Origin: Ceraceosorus guamensis
Taxonomy: Eukaryota; Basidiomycota; Exobasidiomycetes; Ceraceosorales; Ceraceosoraceae
DNA: 64,000 bases
NCBI RefSeq assembly: GCF_003144195.1
Contig: NW_020290020.1
Coordinates: forward strand, 245,055-309,054
Reading direction: 5' to 3'
In this document: positions 25,429-36,302 of the stretch, piece after piece
Layout of the letters: the number at the start of each line of letters is the position of its first letter
Position numbering within the stretch: position 1 is the first letter of the stretch
Notes under the pieces: generated by a model
Told to the model about the DNA's origin: nothing
The model's input: the letters and a program-made list of their open reading frames with translations, nothing else
Databases searched by the model: none
Position numbers and translations under genes: made by a program

Positions 25429-26145
25429 ATGCCAGCAGCGTCATCCATATCCGCGGCATCGATAAAGTCAGGGGCAGGAGCATCTACCGCCACCACCTCG
25501 TTACCCGGCTCGCTAGAAGAGGCCAAAGAGCGCTACGAGTCGACCAAGTCCACGCTGCGCTCCGGCCTTTCCAAAAAGCGACAAATCGATCGAACATTGA
25601 CGGATCTCGAATCTCAGATCTACCTCTTCGAAGGCAGTTATCTATCCAGCACAGCTTCTAGCGGTGGGAACATCATTAAGGGATTCGATGGCTATCTAAA
25701 GTTGGCACATGGTGGGAGGAGCGGGGCGACTGGAGGAGGAGGAGGATCAGGAGGCATCTCGGGATCCATGTTAGGACTCGCGCCTTCTGAAATTCCAATC
25801 GAAGACAGATTGTTTAGCACTTCATCAGCAACCTACACGCGTTCGCTGGAGCTCAAGGCTAATGAGGGCAAAAAAGCAGCGAGTCACGCAACGGCTTCAT
25901 CCGCACGCAATTCTGTCGCTGGGACAGGCGCGGACGACGCTCCGCCGCCCTCTTCCAAGAAGGGGTCAGCGGCTGCCAACAAGGCTGGTAGTCCAACTCC
26001 CTCTACTACACACGACGAACCTTCACAGAGCACGAGCACGGCTACGAGCACCAAAAAGAAGAGGAAAGAAGCCCCCAATGCTTCGGCGGGAGCGAATGCG
26101 AGCGGAGAGACGAGCAAGAAGAAGAAGAAGAAAGAGGAGGATTGA
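25429..26145 (+). CDS. eaf6: Eaf6, NuA4/SAS-type histone acetyltransferase subunit
   Basis: Small coiled-coil subunit of NuA4 (and NuA3-like) histone acetyltransferases. Single exon, 238 residues. The first true ATG is 25429; the frame is open further upstream but without ATG. The conserved Eaf6 core is at residues about 30-88: LEEAKERYESTKSTLRSGL, then DLESQIYLFEGSYLSST and GNIIKGFDGYL. This is the family's coiled coil plus the invariant G-N-I-I-x-G-F-x-G-Y-L motif. After residue 95 the protein is low complexity (Gly, Ser, Ala) and ends in a Lys-rich nuclear-localisation-like tail (KKKKKKEED). It is longer than yeast Eaf6 (113 residues) because of this tail. Confidence 0.93.
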   Translation: MPAASSISAASIKSGAGASTATTSLPGSLEEAKERYESTKSTLRSGLSKKRQIDRTLTDLESQIYLFEGSYLSSTASSGGNIIKGFDGYLKLAHGGRSGATGGGGGSGGISGSMLGLAPSEIPIEDRLFSTSSATYTRSLELKANEGKKAASHATASSARNSVAGTGADDAPPPSSKKGSAAANKAGSPTPSTTHDEPSQSTSTATSTKKKRKEAPNASAGANASGETSKKKKKKEED

Positions 26146-27260
26146 GACAGTAAGAGGCCGTCGAGAGGAGAGATCTGTGTGCCATATCCACATCTCCAGA
26201 TGGTCCAACGCAGATTTTGGCGCAAATTTTCTAGCCGGAGGAAGCGCAGCCTTGCGGACTTAGAAAGCACTTCAACATGGACTTCCAAGTGACATCAAAT
26301 GATAGTTGCATCGAGCATCACGGCATTTCAGTGTCTATTACATCAAACGCGCTCGATGCTTGGATCCGGGCAGAAGGAAGCGAGAGGGCTCCGGCCTGCG
26401 CTCATAGCTTCGGCTCGCCTCACCGGCGCAGCAATCGTGCTGCTACACCGCCACTGAAGACACCAGCCCTGACCTTTTCCGACTCCCTTTCCGGATCTTT
26501 TCATGCAGGCTGATCGGCCTGTGCTTCCAGACGATTGGGCTGACCCTGCGCAGGGACACAAGCATGTTTTGCTTGGAGCTCTCGAATCGACCCTGCCTGT
26601 GCTACGGGTCACAGCACGAAGCACCTTCTCGAATGTGCCAAAGTCATCCATCAAATAGAACATGGGCCCGACCGCAACGCAGCACGTCAGTACCATCCGT
26701 CTCTTCTCCCAATCATGCGAAACGCCGCGTTGCCTTGCCTTGCGCATGCGCCACTGCAGCAAGTCGAACAAGCCCCGCACTGTGCACCCTCACATCCTTG
26801 CGCAAGAAACTACGTTGACATCGGCAAATGACACATGGCGGCTGCAGAGACTATCCTGCTGCAGAGCGAGAGTTGGCATGAGTGCTTGGCCCCTACTTGC
26901 TGCGCGTCTATCACTCGCTACGTCCGTCCGCGTCGCGTCGCGTCGCGTCACGCTGCACTTGCAAGCCCGGGTTCACAAGCGACAGCGAGAGCGAGGCGTT
27001 ACGTTGCTCCCTTGTAGCTGCCCACGATGCTTTTGGTGATCCTTTCGACTATGCGTGCTGCGTCGGCGGCGATCATCATGAAGCCAAGTCCGTACATACC
27101 ACGCATGAATATTTGTCCATCTGACTCCTTGGTGGTGGACGTCAGAGCGTGTAGCAAATGTCTGAAAATTCGCAGCAATGATAGCATGGGAATACACCGA
27201 TGGACTGGCGACCTCCTTCTCCATTCAATGGGCATGACCTTATTCAAATGGGCGCGATGA
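26146..27260. other. 3' spacer with possible small ORF
   Basis: 1.1 kb between the stops of eaf6 (+) and the SUZ gene (-). It contains a (GCGTC)n array at about 26931-26950. A minus-strand open frame with hydrophobic character is listed separately (26999-27235). Another open stretch on the minus strand near 26580-26780 (…EKRRMVLTCCVAVGP…) lacks a convincing start. Confidence 0.4.
26999..27235 (-). CDS. Possible small membrane protein ORF
   Basis: Minus-strand frame of 78 codons plus stop, ATG at 27235, immediately downstream of the SUZ gene on the same strand. The predicted product has a basic N-terminus, a leucine-rich helix (LSLLRIFRHLLHAL), then GMYGLGFMMIAADAARIVER, which could be a membrane or amphipathic helix, ending SYKGAT. 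I do not recognise it. It may be a real small gene, an exon of an undetected gene, or chance. No splice partner was found. Confidence 0.22.
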   Translation of the reverse strand: MPIEWRRRSPVHRCIPMLSLLRIFRHLLHALTSTTKESDGQIFMRGMYGLGFMMIAADAARIVERITKSIVGSYKGAT

Positions 27261-28676
27261 TCAAACACCGCTACCTCTAGACATCTGCGACTCCTCTATT
27301 GTTCCTGCTCCCGCTCTATTTCGTGCTGGTTGTCGATTGTAATTTTTGAATCCTATTGATCCAGAGGATGCGGATGAGGGCAGTGGCGCACGAGGTTGTG
27401 CTTGACCGGCATGCAAGATCCTAGCCTTTTGCGAGCCGAGGACTGCTGCTTCTTGCAGATCAGAAGGGACTGAACGCAGTCGGCTTTGTGCTTGTCCCTC
27501 GAGATTGCGCGCCGGTCTAGGAGCGCCTTTCTTGTCCATGTTGCGTTTCGCTCCCGTGCTTGAGACAGTAGTGGCAGTGGCAGTGGCAGTGGCAGTGGCA
27601 GTGGCAGCAGATGTAGATGTAGATGTAGATGTAGATGTAGAGCCACGCGTCTCCTTCGTCTGCTCCTGCGTACCACCAGCAGCAGCCCCAAATATCCTGT
27701 CTCTAGCTTCCCTATACTCTTCCTCTCTCTCCTTCAACGTCTTTTTCTTTGCTGCTCCGCTCCCTCTCTCATCCTGTTTCAGCCCCAACACATTACCGTA
27801 TTGATCTTTTGGTCGACTGAGAATCTTGGGAGGTTGGCGCGAGACGTCTGATGTGTTCAGAGAGGGACCCAAGAGGGATGGAAGTGTGCCTCGCGAAGAC
27901 AAGGTGGGTGCCAGTGTGGGTAATTGAGAATTGCTTCATGACGCAACGATAAGACCAGAGTCGCGGGAGCACATGAAGCGTCAATTTAGGTGCAGGAAGA
28001 GCACAGTCAAACCCCAAGAGCGGACTCACGCAGCGTTCCATTCCTTCGAAGCCCATTCTGCAGCTCCACCATTGATGTCTCCTGGCCCACGTGCCTGCGC
28101 AGGTCCACTTGACCCACCCGGTGTATTGAGGTGCGCGTCCACCTCATACGCTTGCTCATCATCCCATGCGTCAGCGTACCCAGCAGGAGCAGCAACGCTG
28201 CCAGTACTGCCTCGCAATTTGGTGGATGTTGATGTGAGGCCAGCTAACGCTGAGCCACCTCCACCCGCCAAGATTCTTATCTTCTGTTCAGAGCGTGCAG
28301 TAGAAGGCGCTGATGTTGATGTCTGCGCGGATTGGGTATGCTGGCCAGCAGCTTCTGCCCTAGGTTCAGCCCCAACGTCAGCTTTCGGCGGCTTCACTCT
28401 ACCCGTGTCTCCGCGGGACCCCGACCCAGCAGCCGACTTTCCAGCAACAGCTCCAGAACCAGCTCCAGCTCCAGCATCGACGCTTGCGCTCGCACCATTC
28501 GCATATCTCGTATGCTCATGCCGCGCATTCAGTCGAGCACCGGCTTGCGCACCTCCATCAGACCCTGATCCAGATCCAGATGCGCAATCCGAGTCTGATT
28601 GTTGCGCGTCCCAATCCTCCGGCACCTCTTCGTTCGCTTTCTTCCTCGCCTTGACCAATACCGTTTGTCGTGTCAT
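27261..28676 (-). CDS. SUZ-domain RNA-binding protein (SZRD1-like)
   Basis: Minus-strand exons 28676-28030 and 27933-27261 give 439 residues. The order of motifs follows human SZRD1: an acidic tryptophan motif near the N-terminus (EEVPEDWDAQQ), QKIRIL in the middle, the SUZ core TLKEREEEYREARDRIFG, and a GSIGFKNYNR element near the C-terminus. SUZ segments bind RNA in poly(A)/decay-related proteins. Long Ala/Gly/Ser and (AT)n/(ST)n tracts pad the protein and come from hexanucleotide arrays in the DNA (27566-27642). The frame stays open upstream to an ATG at 28991, which would add 105 residues with a hydrophobic segment. I prefer 28676 because it starts next to the first conserved motif, but the longer form is not excluded. 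Confidence 0.75.
27566..27642. repeat. Two adjacent hexanucleotide arrays in the SUZ gene
   Basis: (GTGGCA)n at about 27569-27606 is followed by (GATGTA)n at about 27610-27640. On the coding strand they read as Ala-Thr and Ser-Thr dipeptide repeats. Length changes would keep the frame. Confidence 0.9.
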
Positions 28677-29628
28677 GCTTTCTCCTTGATTTCCAGGCTC
28701 GTTCGTTGATGCTTTCTCGAGGTGACTCAACAGCCGGATCGCAGCGAGGAAGATGAGCGAAGCGACCGAGGAATCGTTCGTATCGATCCTTTGTGCGTGC
28801 GCTTGCGCTTGCGCTTGTGTTGCCGGCGCTGGTTGCTCGACGTATGGAAGCAGGATCAGAAAGAGGCTCAAGATCACGTCTTCCTCCGTATAATTTCGAG
28901 GGTTTCCTTTGCTTGGGAGTATAGTGGTTAGCTTTGGAAGCGAGGCGGTGCGGTGCGTACCTGTGTATCGGCACACCTTGATGTCGCTCATGCTCGAGAA
29001 ACCACAAACTCAAATCGTCTTCGAGCACGTGACGCTCCCCACAGCCCTTCCAATTGGACTAAATCCAGCGTGCACGGCGCACTCGACTCGAACCGAACTT
29101 CGTGCATGCAGCATGAGACCTGCGTTGCGCTACGTTGCATTCACGAATGGTGAATGCGAGGACGCCGACCTTCAACACCGAGCACGAAAGAGGCAGACCC
29201 AGCAGTCTTTATCTCTACGCATACATCCCACACGCACCCATCGCCCATCACTCGTTACTCTCTTCTGCACTCGAATTCGAGCATTTGATCCTTGGCTATT
29301 TCATTCACGAGTAATCTCTGGATCAAAGCTTCGCGACTCCCGCCCAAGCTGAAACAAGACAATCAGATCGACGATTAGGAAGAGTGTGACGCGGCAAGAG
29401 ATTGCCGACGGCATACACGCTCCAGCGTCACTCTGATACCATTCGGGACAGCTTGTAGATGTGCGTGTCTTGTTCTTCCAACGTGTACACCTGCCAATCT
29501 GTCATCATCACTTCTCTGGCTGCCTAGCACAAAGTTCAACTTTCCGTCGCAGCTAGAATCAGAAAACCAGCATCGCCCCCATCCACCGGTCCAAGCACAG
29601 CATACAAGCGAGGGACTGCGTCGACGTC
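28677..29628. other. Divergent promoter region SUZ gene / avt gene
   Basis: About 950 bases. The part at 28677-28991 is open in the SUZ frame and may be 5' UTR or an N-terminal extension. A perfect-arm inverted repeat GCATTCAC-GAATG-GTGAATGC lies at 29138-29158. No RNA gene was found; a tRNA A-box-like string at 28922-28934 has no matching B box. Confidence 0.45.
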
Positions 29629-32380
29629 ATGGATATTTCAGAGCGTGCCAGCGGCTCCAACCTGGTAGCAGATGATCCGATCCACCCATCTCGCTCCGTA
29701 CGTTTCGCTAGCACAAACGATTTCCATTCTCCCAATTCGCCTCCATCAAGCGCTTTATTCTCCTACGACGTCTCGGACGAGTCGGCTGACGAGGGGGATG
29801 CTCTTTCCGGCACCGGCAATCGAAAAGGAGAAGCGAGCGCAAGTGGGAAACGATCAAATTCAAGTGGAGGTGGTGGAGGGGTAACGACATTGGGATTGAA
29901 AAGTACGACTTCTTCTAAAGAGGCGCAGTACGATGCGGATAGCGATGAGCTGGGAGATGAAGATCTGGACGCTTTGAGCGTTTCGACAGCTACGTTGAAC
30001 CAAGATCCATCTTCACGAGGTGGTGCAGGATCAGGTCGGAATCGATCAGCTCGCGCCGGTGCTGGTACCTCCTCAGCATCAGGCTTGGCATCAACGTCAA
30101 CATCGGGATCCAGATCCATACCCCTCATAGATCGTATACCTCTGCCTGCTGCCTTGTCTAGACACTCGACCGATGGCATAACCGAAGGACTGGTGGAGAT
30201 CAGGAATCAGCTGAGGGATATCGAGCTCCCGGATTGGCTCAGAAGAGGAGCTGGAGTCTTCGAAGCCACTGTCAATATGGCGAATTCTATCCTAGGTGCA
30301 GGAGTGGTCGGTGAGTCATGTGTGCTGCGTCAGCTGCAGTGGTTCGGACGCGCGCTCTATAACCGGCGCACGATACTGCGATTGCGCTTGAGGCTTCTCG
30401 GGGCAGAGCAGCTGTTTGTTCTCTGACCTTCTCATCCCCTTGGACACATCGCCCCCTCTTAGGTCTTCCCTACTCGCTTCGCACTTCCGGTTTCGTGGCA
30501 GGCCTCGGTCTCTTGGCAGGTCTGGCCTTATTGACAGATTGGACCATCCGTCTGATCGTCCTCAACGCCAAATTGAGCGGAAGAACGACGTATATCGATA
30601 TCATGCAGCATTGCTTTGGAAACCATGGAAGAGCTGCCGTGTCTCTCTTCCAATTCGCTTTTGCTTTTGGTGGAATGTGCGCTTTCTGTGTAAGTGTAGA
30701 ACGTGGCAGATTTAGAACGCGAAGACATTGGACGATTCATCATGGCTCATGCTGCAATTCTCTGCTGGCTTTCGAATTGCAGGTCGTGATCGGTGCGTGT
30801 TTCTATGTGCTCGGATCTGTTCGTAAGGTCGCAACAGCTCACAACATGAAGGTATTTTGCACACAGGCGATACTATTCCGAGCGTGCTCAAACAGCTGCT
30901 GCCCTTTTTGGCAGACTCGTTCTTGACGGGTAGGATGTTCATCATCACAGTCTGCACGCTAGGCATCTCCTACCCGCTATCGCTGTATCGAGACATCGAG
31001 TCTCTCAGTCGCGCTAGCGCAGTGGCCCTCTTTAGTATGGTCCTGATCATTGTGGCCGTCATTGTTAGGGGGCCAGCGATGCCTCCTGAATTGAAGGGAG
31101 ACCCTGCTCAAAGGGTGAGTTATAGTCGGCAGGAAGACTTGATCGTGGCGCGCTTCTCGGCTAACATCATGATCACGTGGCTGGACCTTCAGTTCACCAT
31201 CATTGCCCCCAGCGGCATCGTACGCTCCATCGCAGTCATTTCCTTCGCTTTCGTCTGCCATCACAATTCGCTGCGTGAGTATGTGTTCTGGGTGGTAGTG
31301 CTGTCGCGAAGCTGCTTGCTGACCTTGACCCTGAGCGCGCGGCAAGTCATCTACGGCTCGCTCAAGGAACCATCGATGGATAAGTTCCAGCGAGTGACGC
31401 ACTACAGCACAGCTATTGCTGCAAGTGCTGCCATCGCGATGAGCATCGCTGGATACTGGTCCTTTACAGACAAGACCCTGAGCAATGTCCTTGTGAGCCT
31501 TTCGCGCGAGCTGCACACAAGCTTGCTTGGCTAAATTCACGTCAACTCATATCTCGTCGCCCCTCCTTCTGCTCGCAGAATAATTTTCCTCACGAAGACA
31601 CAATGGTCAACGTGGCTCGATTTCTGTTCGGCGTCAACATGTTCACCACGCTACCGTTAGAAGCCTTTGTAGCTCGCGAAGTGCTCGAGACCTACTTTTT
31701 TGCGGGCGAATTTGATCAGACCCGGCACATCATCTTCACCTCTGCCCTCGTCGTTTCGGCCATGATAGTCAGCCTATCCACGTGCGATTTGGGAATAGTG
31801 CTGGAATTGACAGGAGGCCTGAGCGCTACTACCCTCGCCTTTATTTTTCCAAGCATCTGTTTTCTCAAGCTGGCCAACGATAGCTCGTCCAGCGCAAGGG
31901 TGGATCGAGTCGTGCCAGAGCTGACGAGCGAGAGCAATACGACTTCTCGAGGACGGACGACCAGAAGATCAGGTGGTGATGGAGAAGGCGAAGAGAGCGA
32001 AGACGAGGATGCGCAACTGAGCGATTTGGAAGGCGAAGCTGGAATGAACGAGGCGGATTTGACGGTGGATGAGGTGGAATTGCCACTCAGACCGGGAGCT
32101 AGAGCTAGGCAGCGACCACCCGGATCTCAAAAGAGACCATGGTGGGCCTCTACCAAACCTTTGGCCGTCGTCACTGCCCTCTTTGGGCTTGCAGTTCTCG
32201 TCATCAGCGGTAAGTCTTGCGGGCGCTTGTCCAACTCGCAATCAACGCGCTCAGCAACCACGCGCCAGAGGCCAATTCCCTTGCAAGCTTACACGTATTC
32301 TTCATGGGTCTGGGTTCACAGTCATGCAAGCTTTGGGCGATGCGGCTGAGGGACGTGCTGGGGCCGTACATCAATGCTAG
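29629..32380 (+). CDS. Avt/SLC38-type amino-acid transporter
   Basis: Amino acid/auxin permease (AAAP) family transporter of the vacuolar Avt type. Exons 29629-30310, 30463-30689, 30783-30792, 30867-31114, 31193-31274, 31347-31492, 31579-32209 and 32322-32380 give 694 residues. A disordered acidic/Ser-rich N-terminus of about 200 residues precedes the first membrane helix. ANSILGAGVVGLPYSLR spans the first splice junction and is the family signature. GGMCAFCVVIGDTIPSVL, SFAFVCHHNSLLIYGSL, DKTLSNVLNNFP and TTLPLEAFVAREV are further hallmark blocks. About ten or eleven membrane helices are expected. An acidic loop of about 100 residues (near 31900-32090) interrupts the last helices. Exon 3 is a 10-base microexon (GTCGTGATCG). 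Closest functional group (Avt2, Avt5/6 or Avt7) cannot be decided. Confidence 0.93.
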
Positions 32381-33482
32381 ATGCTCCCGAGGTGCGCCCG
32401 CTTGATTGAGTTCAAGAGGGGGAATAGATCGCTACCTGTGCGCTATTAACATAATTAGAGTGGACGATCAAATGCGAGCGGTGAAGAGCTAGAGCTTAAG
32501 TACATCCTGGATGGGGCGTCCGAAGCTGTACTTCTCGGTCGTGGAAGAAGGTTCAGGTAAGATGAGCAGACGCAGCGTACAGTCACGAATACGTGCGAAT
32601 ATGAAAGTGTGGACGAGCAAGATGGAATGGGAGGTAGGCGATCTGCACTCCGTGACGTGGGCTTGTGCGTCGCGTTCTTTGACCCCGAAGAAGAGGTTCT
32701 CTGAACTCAGAGATGCAGCGTCTTGCAATGCCGGCTCGTGTGCTTCAAGCTGTGCACGACGTTCAAGAAGCTTCGCTCGGCGGTCATGTGAAATGGGCAC
32801 CAACGAAAGCGTACCAAGCCGATCGAGCAGCAAAGGATCTTGAACGAAGACTATCACGATCGACTTGGCTTCCAATTTTGGTTCACCGTGATGCTGGTTT
32901 GATTATGGTGCGCGCATGCTGAATTACGCGCGTGCCCGCGCACCATGCAGGCCGTGCGGGCCGCGCACAAGGACTGCATGGCAGCAAGCAGGGTGCCACG
33001 TGGTTCGTGCAGGTCCATATCCCTGCAAGCTGCAACGCACAGCCCTCATCACACGCACAAGCCCGCCGAGCAACTCATCACGACGGTGTGACTGGATCAG
33101 TGGAACGGCAAAACATCAACTTCGAGCGATCGAACGTCGTACAAGCCGAGTTGCACGCAGCAGCACGTCGTCAGCGACTCAGGTTGCATTCAAAAGGTGC
33201 GGATCAGACGCTTTTAGTGACAGAGTCGGACATCTACATCGTCATTGCGACAATCACCGCACTGCCTTGAGCGGCGTTGTAGCTGCCCATTTCTTTCGCA
33301 GCTTGTCAGAGCATACACACGCTGCATTCAGCTCACCAGCTCGACAAATTCGATCGGCTCATCGCTCGGCTTCGACCCCATCCTGGCTTCAGCTCTATCT
33401 ACCAGTTTCCCTCATCTTGACCACATTGAGCACACGTAGCCCTCAGCAAGCAGCTTTGGCTCTCATCACAGCCCGCTCAATC
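32381..33482. other. Intergenic avt/not2
   Basis: 1.1 kb. A minus-strand frame at 32489-32875 is open for 128 codons but starts without ATG and has no recognised motif, so it is not called. The region before 33483 has GCACTGC/TTTC-rich sequence consistent with a promoter. Confidence 0.4.
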
Positions 33483-35848
33483 ATGTCTAGGCCGACTTCT
33501 GTTCCTGGATCAGCAGCGCCTGGGACGAGCGGCTACAGCTCCTACACATCCGCGGGTGCGCCTGGCTTGAGCGGATTCGGGAGAGGTGCAGCGGCTTCAG
33601 GCAATGCTTTTACCGGTGGAGGTGCACCCGGCTTGACCCTAGGATCGGGCAGCGAAGCTGGCTTTGGTAGAGGTGCGTTTGCGCTCAGCAGCCCCTGCTC
33701 TGTCTGGGATTGACTCTAGCCAGAGAGGGAGCAGAGATCAGAGCGCCCTAGACGCTAAGATATGCTGACCGCGCCACACCTTCACTCGTCTACCTGTCTC
33801 TTGAGGCCATAAAGGCAACGCCAGTGGCTTTTCGGGAGCAGCTTCAGGAAATGGAGCTTCCAATCTTGGAGGTCTACTCAACGCTCAACAATTTGCAGCT
33901 GCGCAAGCTCAGGCTCAAGCGGCGGCAGCAGCAGCAGCAGCTCAGCAGCACGGGCTAGGCAGTAATACGCAAAGGTTCGGGTCGGAGCTCTACAGTAGCA
34001 CATTGAGGAATGGAGCATTAGGAGCTGCAAGTGGAGCGGGAGGAGCAGGTGGATCATTGAACAATGACGACTTCCCAGCATTGGGTGCGCCTTCCAATCC
34101 AGCTACCGCTGCGAGTGGCAATGCAGGGGTCAGGGAGACGAGCGAAACATTGAGCAACGCAAATAGCGCTGCTACCGCATCTGCTTCACTGGCGAATGTT
34201 GCGGCTGGTGGTGCAAACGCTGTGGGAGGCGCGGGTGCGGGCGAACAAGCTTCGGCGGCGGCTGCCTTGCATGCTCAGCATGCTGCGAGGGAAGCGCATA
34301 GACTCAACTTGCTCGGCAGCTTGTCTCCTTCTGTCGCCAACGCGCAGGGCGTAAATGGTTCTACAAACGCCAACGGCATCGCCAATCCCTTGAATGCGGC
34401 TCGCGGCGGTTTCGGAGACGCAGAAAGGGTGAGTGAGAAGCAGGGTGGCAGGCTGTCGCGAGGATCCAGACAGCTAGGAGGAATGTGCCCTTCTGCGGGT
34501 CGGGGCGGCCCGAGCATGTTTGGCTGAGCAGGATTGGGTCGGCTTGGCGACAAGGGAAGGTTACCTGGCCACACCAATCTCTGCTTCGCGAATGCTTCAG
34601 CTGAGAGCACGGCTGCGTGCTGACTAGCACTCGCCCACCCTCACTCAGAATTACGCGGCGAAACCCGGCATGGGAGCGTCGCCCGGCATGGCGTCTGCTT
34701 GGCCCTCAGGAGGTGCGTGTTGGCGAGAGGAGCTGCGATGATGGGTGCTCAGGCTGAAGCGCCCTTTCTTGCGGACTCGCCCCGCGCAGGGACACTATCG
34801 AGGTTGGATGACGGCTCTGCAGCCTCGCAGCACGCGCAGCAGCAGCATCAATTGCAGCAGCAACAACAGCAGAGGCAACAGCAGCATCAGCAAGCGATAC
34901 AGGCCGCAGTGATGAGGTCTGCTCCCGTGTCACAGGTCTTGTCTTCTCCGGCGGATAGATTTGGGTTGTTGGGCTTGCTGAGCATCATCAAGATGCAAGA
35001 TCCTGATGTTCAAATGTTGTCTCTGGGGACTGATTTGCAAGCGATGGGACTGAGCTTGGAGGCTCCGGAGTGAGTCACGGCTCACTAGCGACTATCATAG
35101 ACTCGGCGGAAGATGGTGGACCACTCACGCTGTTGCTCTTCACTCTTGCTCTTGCCTTTGCCTCACGCAGAGCGCTGTACTCGTCTCTTATCACACCGCT
35201 GTCGGACAACAACATGGCCGCAGCTTTGCAAGTGGAGCCAGAGTTTCACTTGCCGTCATGTTACAATGTCTCTCCTCCTTCGCCAGCACATCACAAGGTG
35301 GACAGCTTCAGCGACGAGACCCTCTTTTTCATCTTCTACTCCATGCCTAGGGACGTAATGCAGCAGATTGCCGCTGCCGAGCTGTGAGTTCAATGATAGC
35401 TGTTACCTGTGCTTGAATCGTTATTCGAGGCATTGTATCACTCACACGCCCTGCTACGCTGCTTTTGCGATAGCTACCAACGCAATTGGCGATTTCACGT
35501 CGAGCTGCAATTATGGCTCACGCAAAATGGCGAACCAACGCAAAAGACGCCGACGTACGAGAGGGGCTCTTACGTATTCTTCGATCCGCGGACTTGGGAC
35601 AAGGTGTCCAAAGGTGAGGCCACGAGATCCGGAGGGCGCGCGCTCGAGTATGGTGCTTAGTGCTCTCCCCCTTCTTTTTCGTGCGGCTCCCAGATATGGT
35701 ACTGATGTACGACGCGCTGGAAGAGAAGCCGTCACAAGCGGCCATCTTGGCTCTGCAGTCTGCCCAGCAACCGGCACCACAACAGTCCGCGCAAGCAGGC
35801 GCACCAGCACAACAACAGGTACAGACACCGTCCTTGGCACAAAGGTGA
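33483..35848 (+). CDS. not2: CCR4-NOT complex subunit Not2 (Cdc36/CNOT2)
   Basis: Core scaffold subunit of the CCR4-NOT deadenylase. Exons 33483-33672, 33815-34428, 34649-34712, 34790-35069, 35171-35383, 35474-35613 and 35694-35848 give 551 residues. The N-terminal half is Gly/Ala/Asn-rich with poly-Ala (GCAGCAGCA tract at about 33920-33950). It includes the short conserved NNDDFPALG segment, then a polyQ stretch (about 34830-34895). The C-terminal NOT-box region begins DRFGLLGLLSIIKMQDPDV and continues through LGTDLQAMGLSL, the short exon joins ALYSSLITPLSDN, QRNWRFH and TYERGSYVFFDP, and ends after MYDALEEKP with a PQ-rich tail. Every junction restores the NOT2/3/5 family sequence. Confidence 0.95.
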
Positions 35849-36302
35849 AAGGAGTTCGTGGACACGTGTGACCCTCGAAAATTCTACCCTGCTCTGTTCG
35901 TTCACAATTGATGCAGCACCCCTCTCAGCTCTGATTTGATCTGAACTGACGCAAGTTGCTTGTACTAATTACAATCCCAAATCAAATCTTGTGGACTTTG
36001 TATCCCCGCCACACCAATCAAGCCCAAACCGTTCATCGCCTCGAGCGTACTCGACTTTCTCTCGTGCTATATGAGTCACACTTGCCTCGACATGCAACGA
36101 ATGAAAGCCAAAAGAAGACAAGACTATTGCGATTGCGCATGGGTGACTGAAGACAGATACAGGGATGGCGCGAGTAGAGCAGGGTAGAGAGGAGACCCGG
36201 TGGCGTAGATGGCTTCTTACGTAGCAGTCACGAGTGTAGGAGTGCGCACTAGCAGCGTCAAAGAAGTCACGCCACTAACCGACTCGCTCATCTCGACTCA
36301 GT
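35849..36302. other. Convergent spacer not2 / Zn2Cys6 gene
   Basis: 454 bases between converging stops. I see only AT-richer sequence near 35940-36000, which is likely 3' UTR, and no gene. Confidence 0.5.

Noticed and set aside
28922-28934. tRNA-like A box (TAGTGGTTAGC)
   Set aside because: No B box (GGTTCGA) and no cloverleaf within 90 bases.
32489-32875. 128-codon minus-strand frame between avt and not2
   Set aside because: No ATG at its start, no acceptor-donor pair giving one, and no recognised features.
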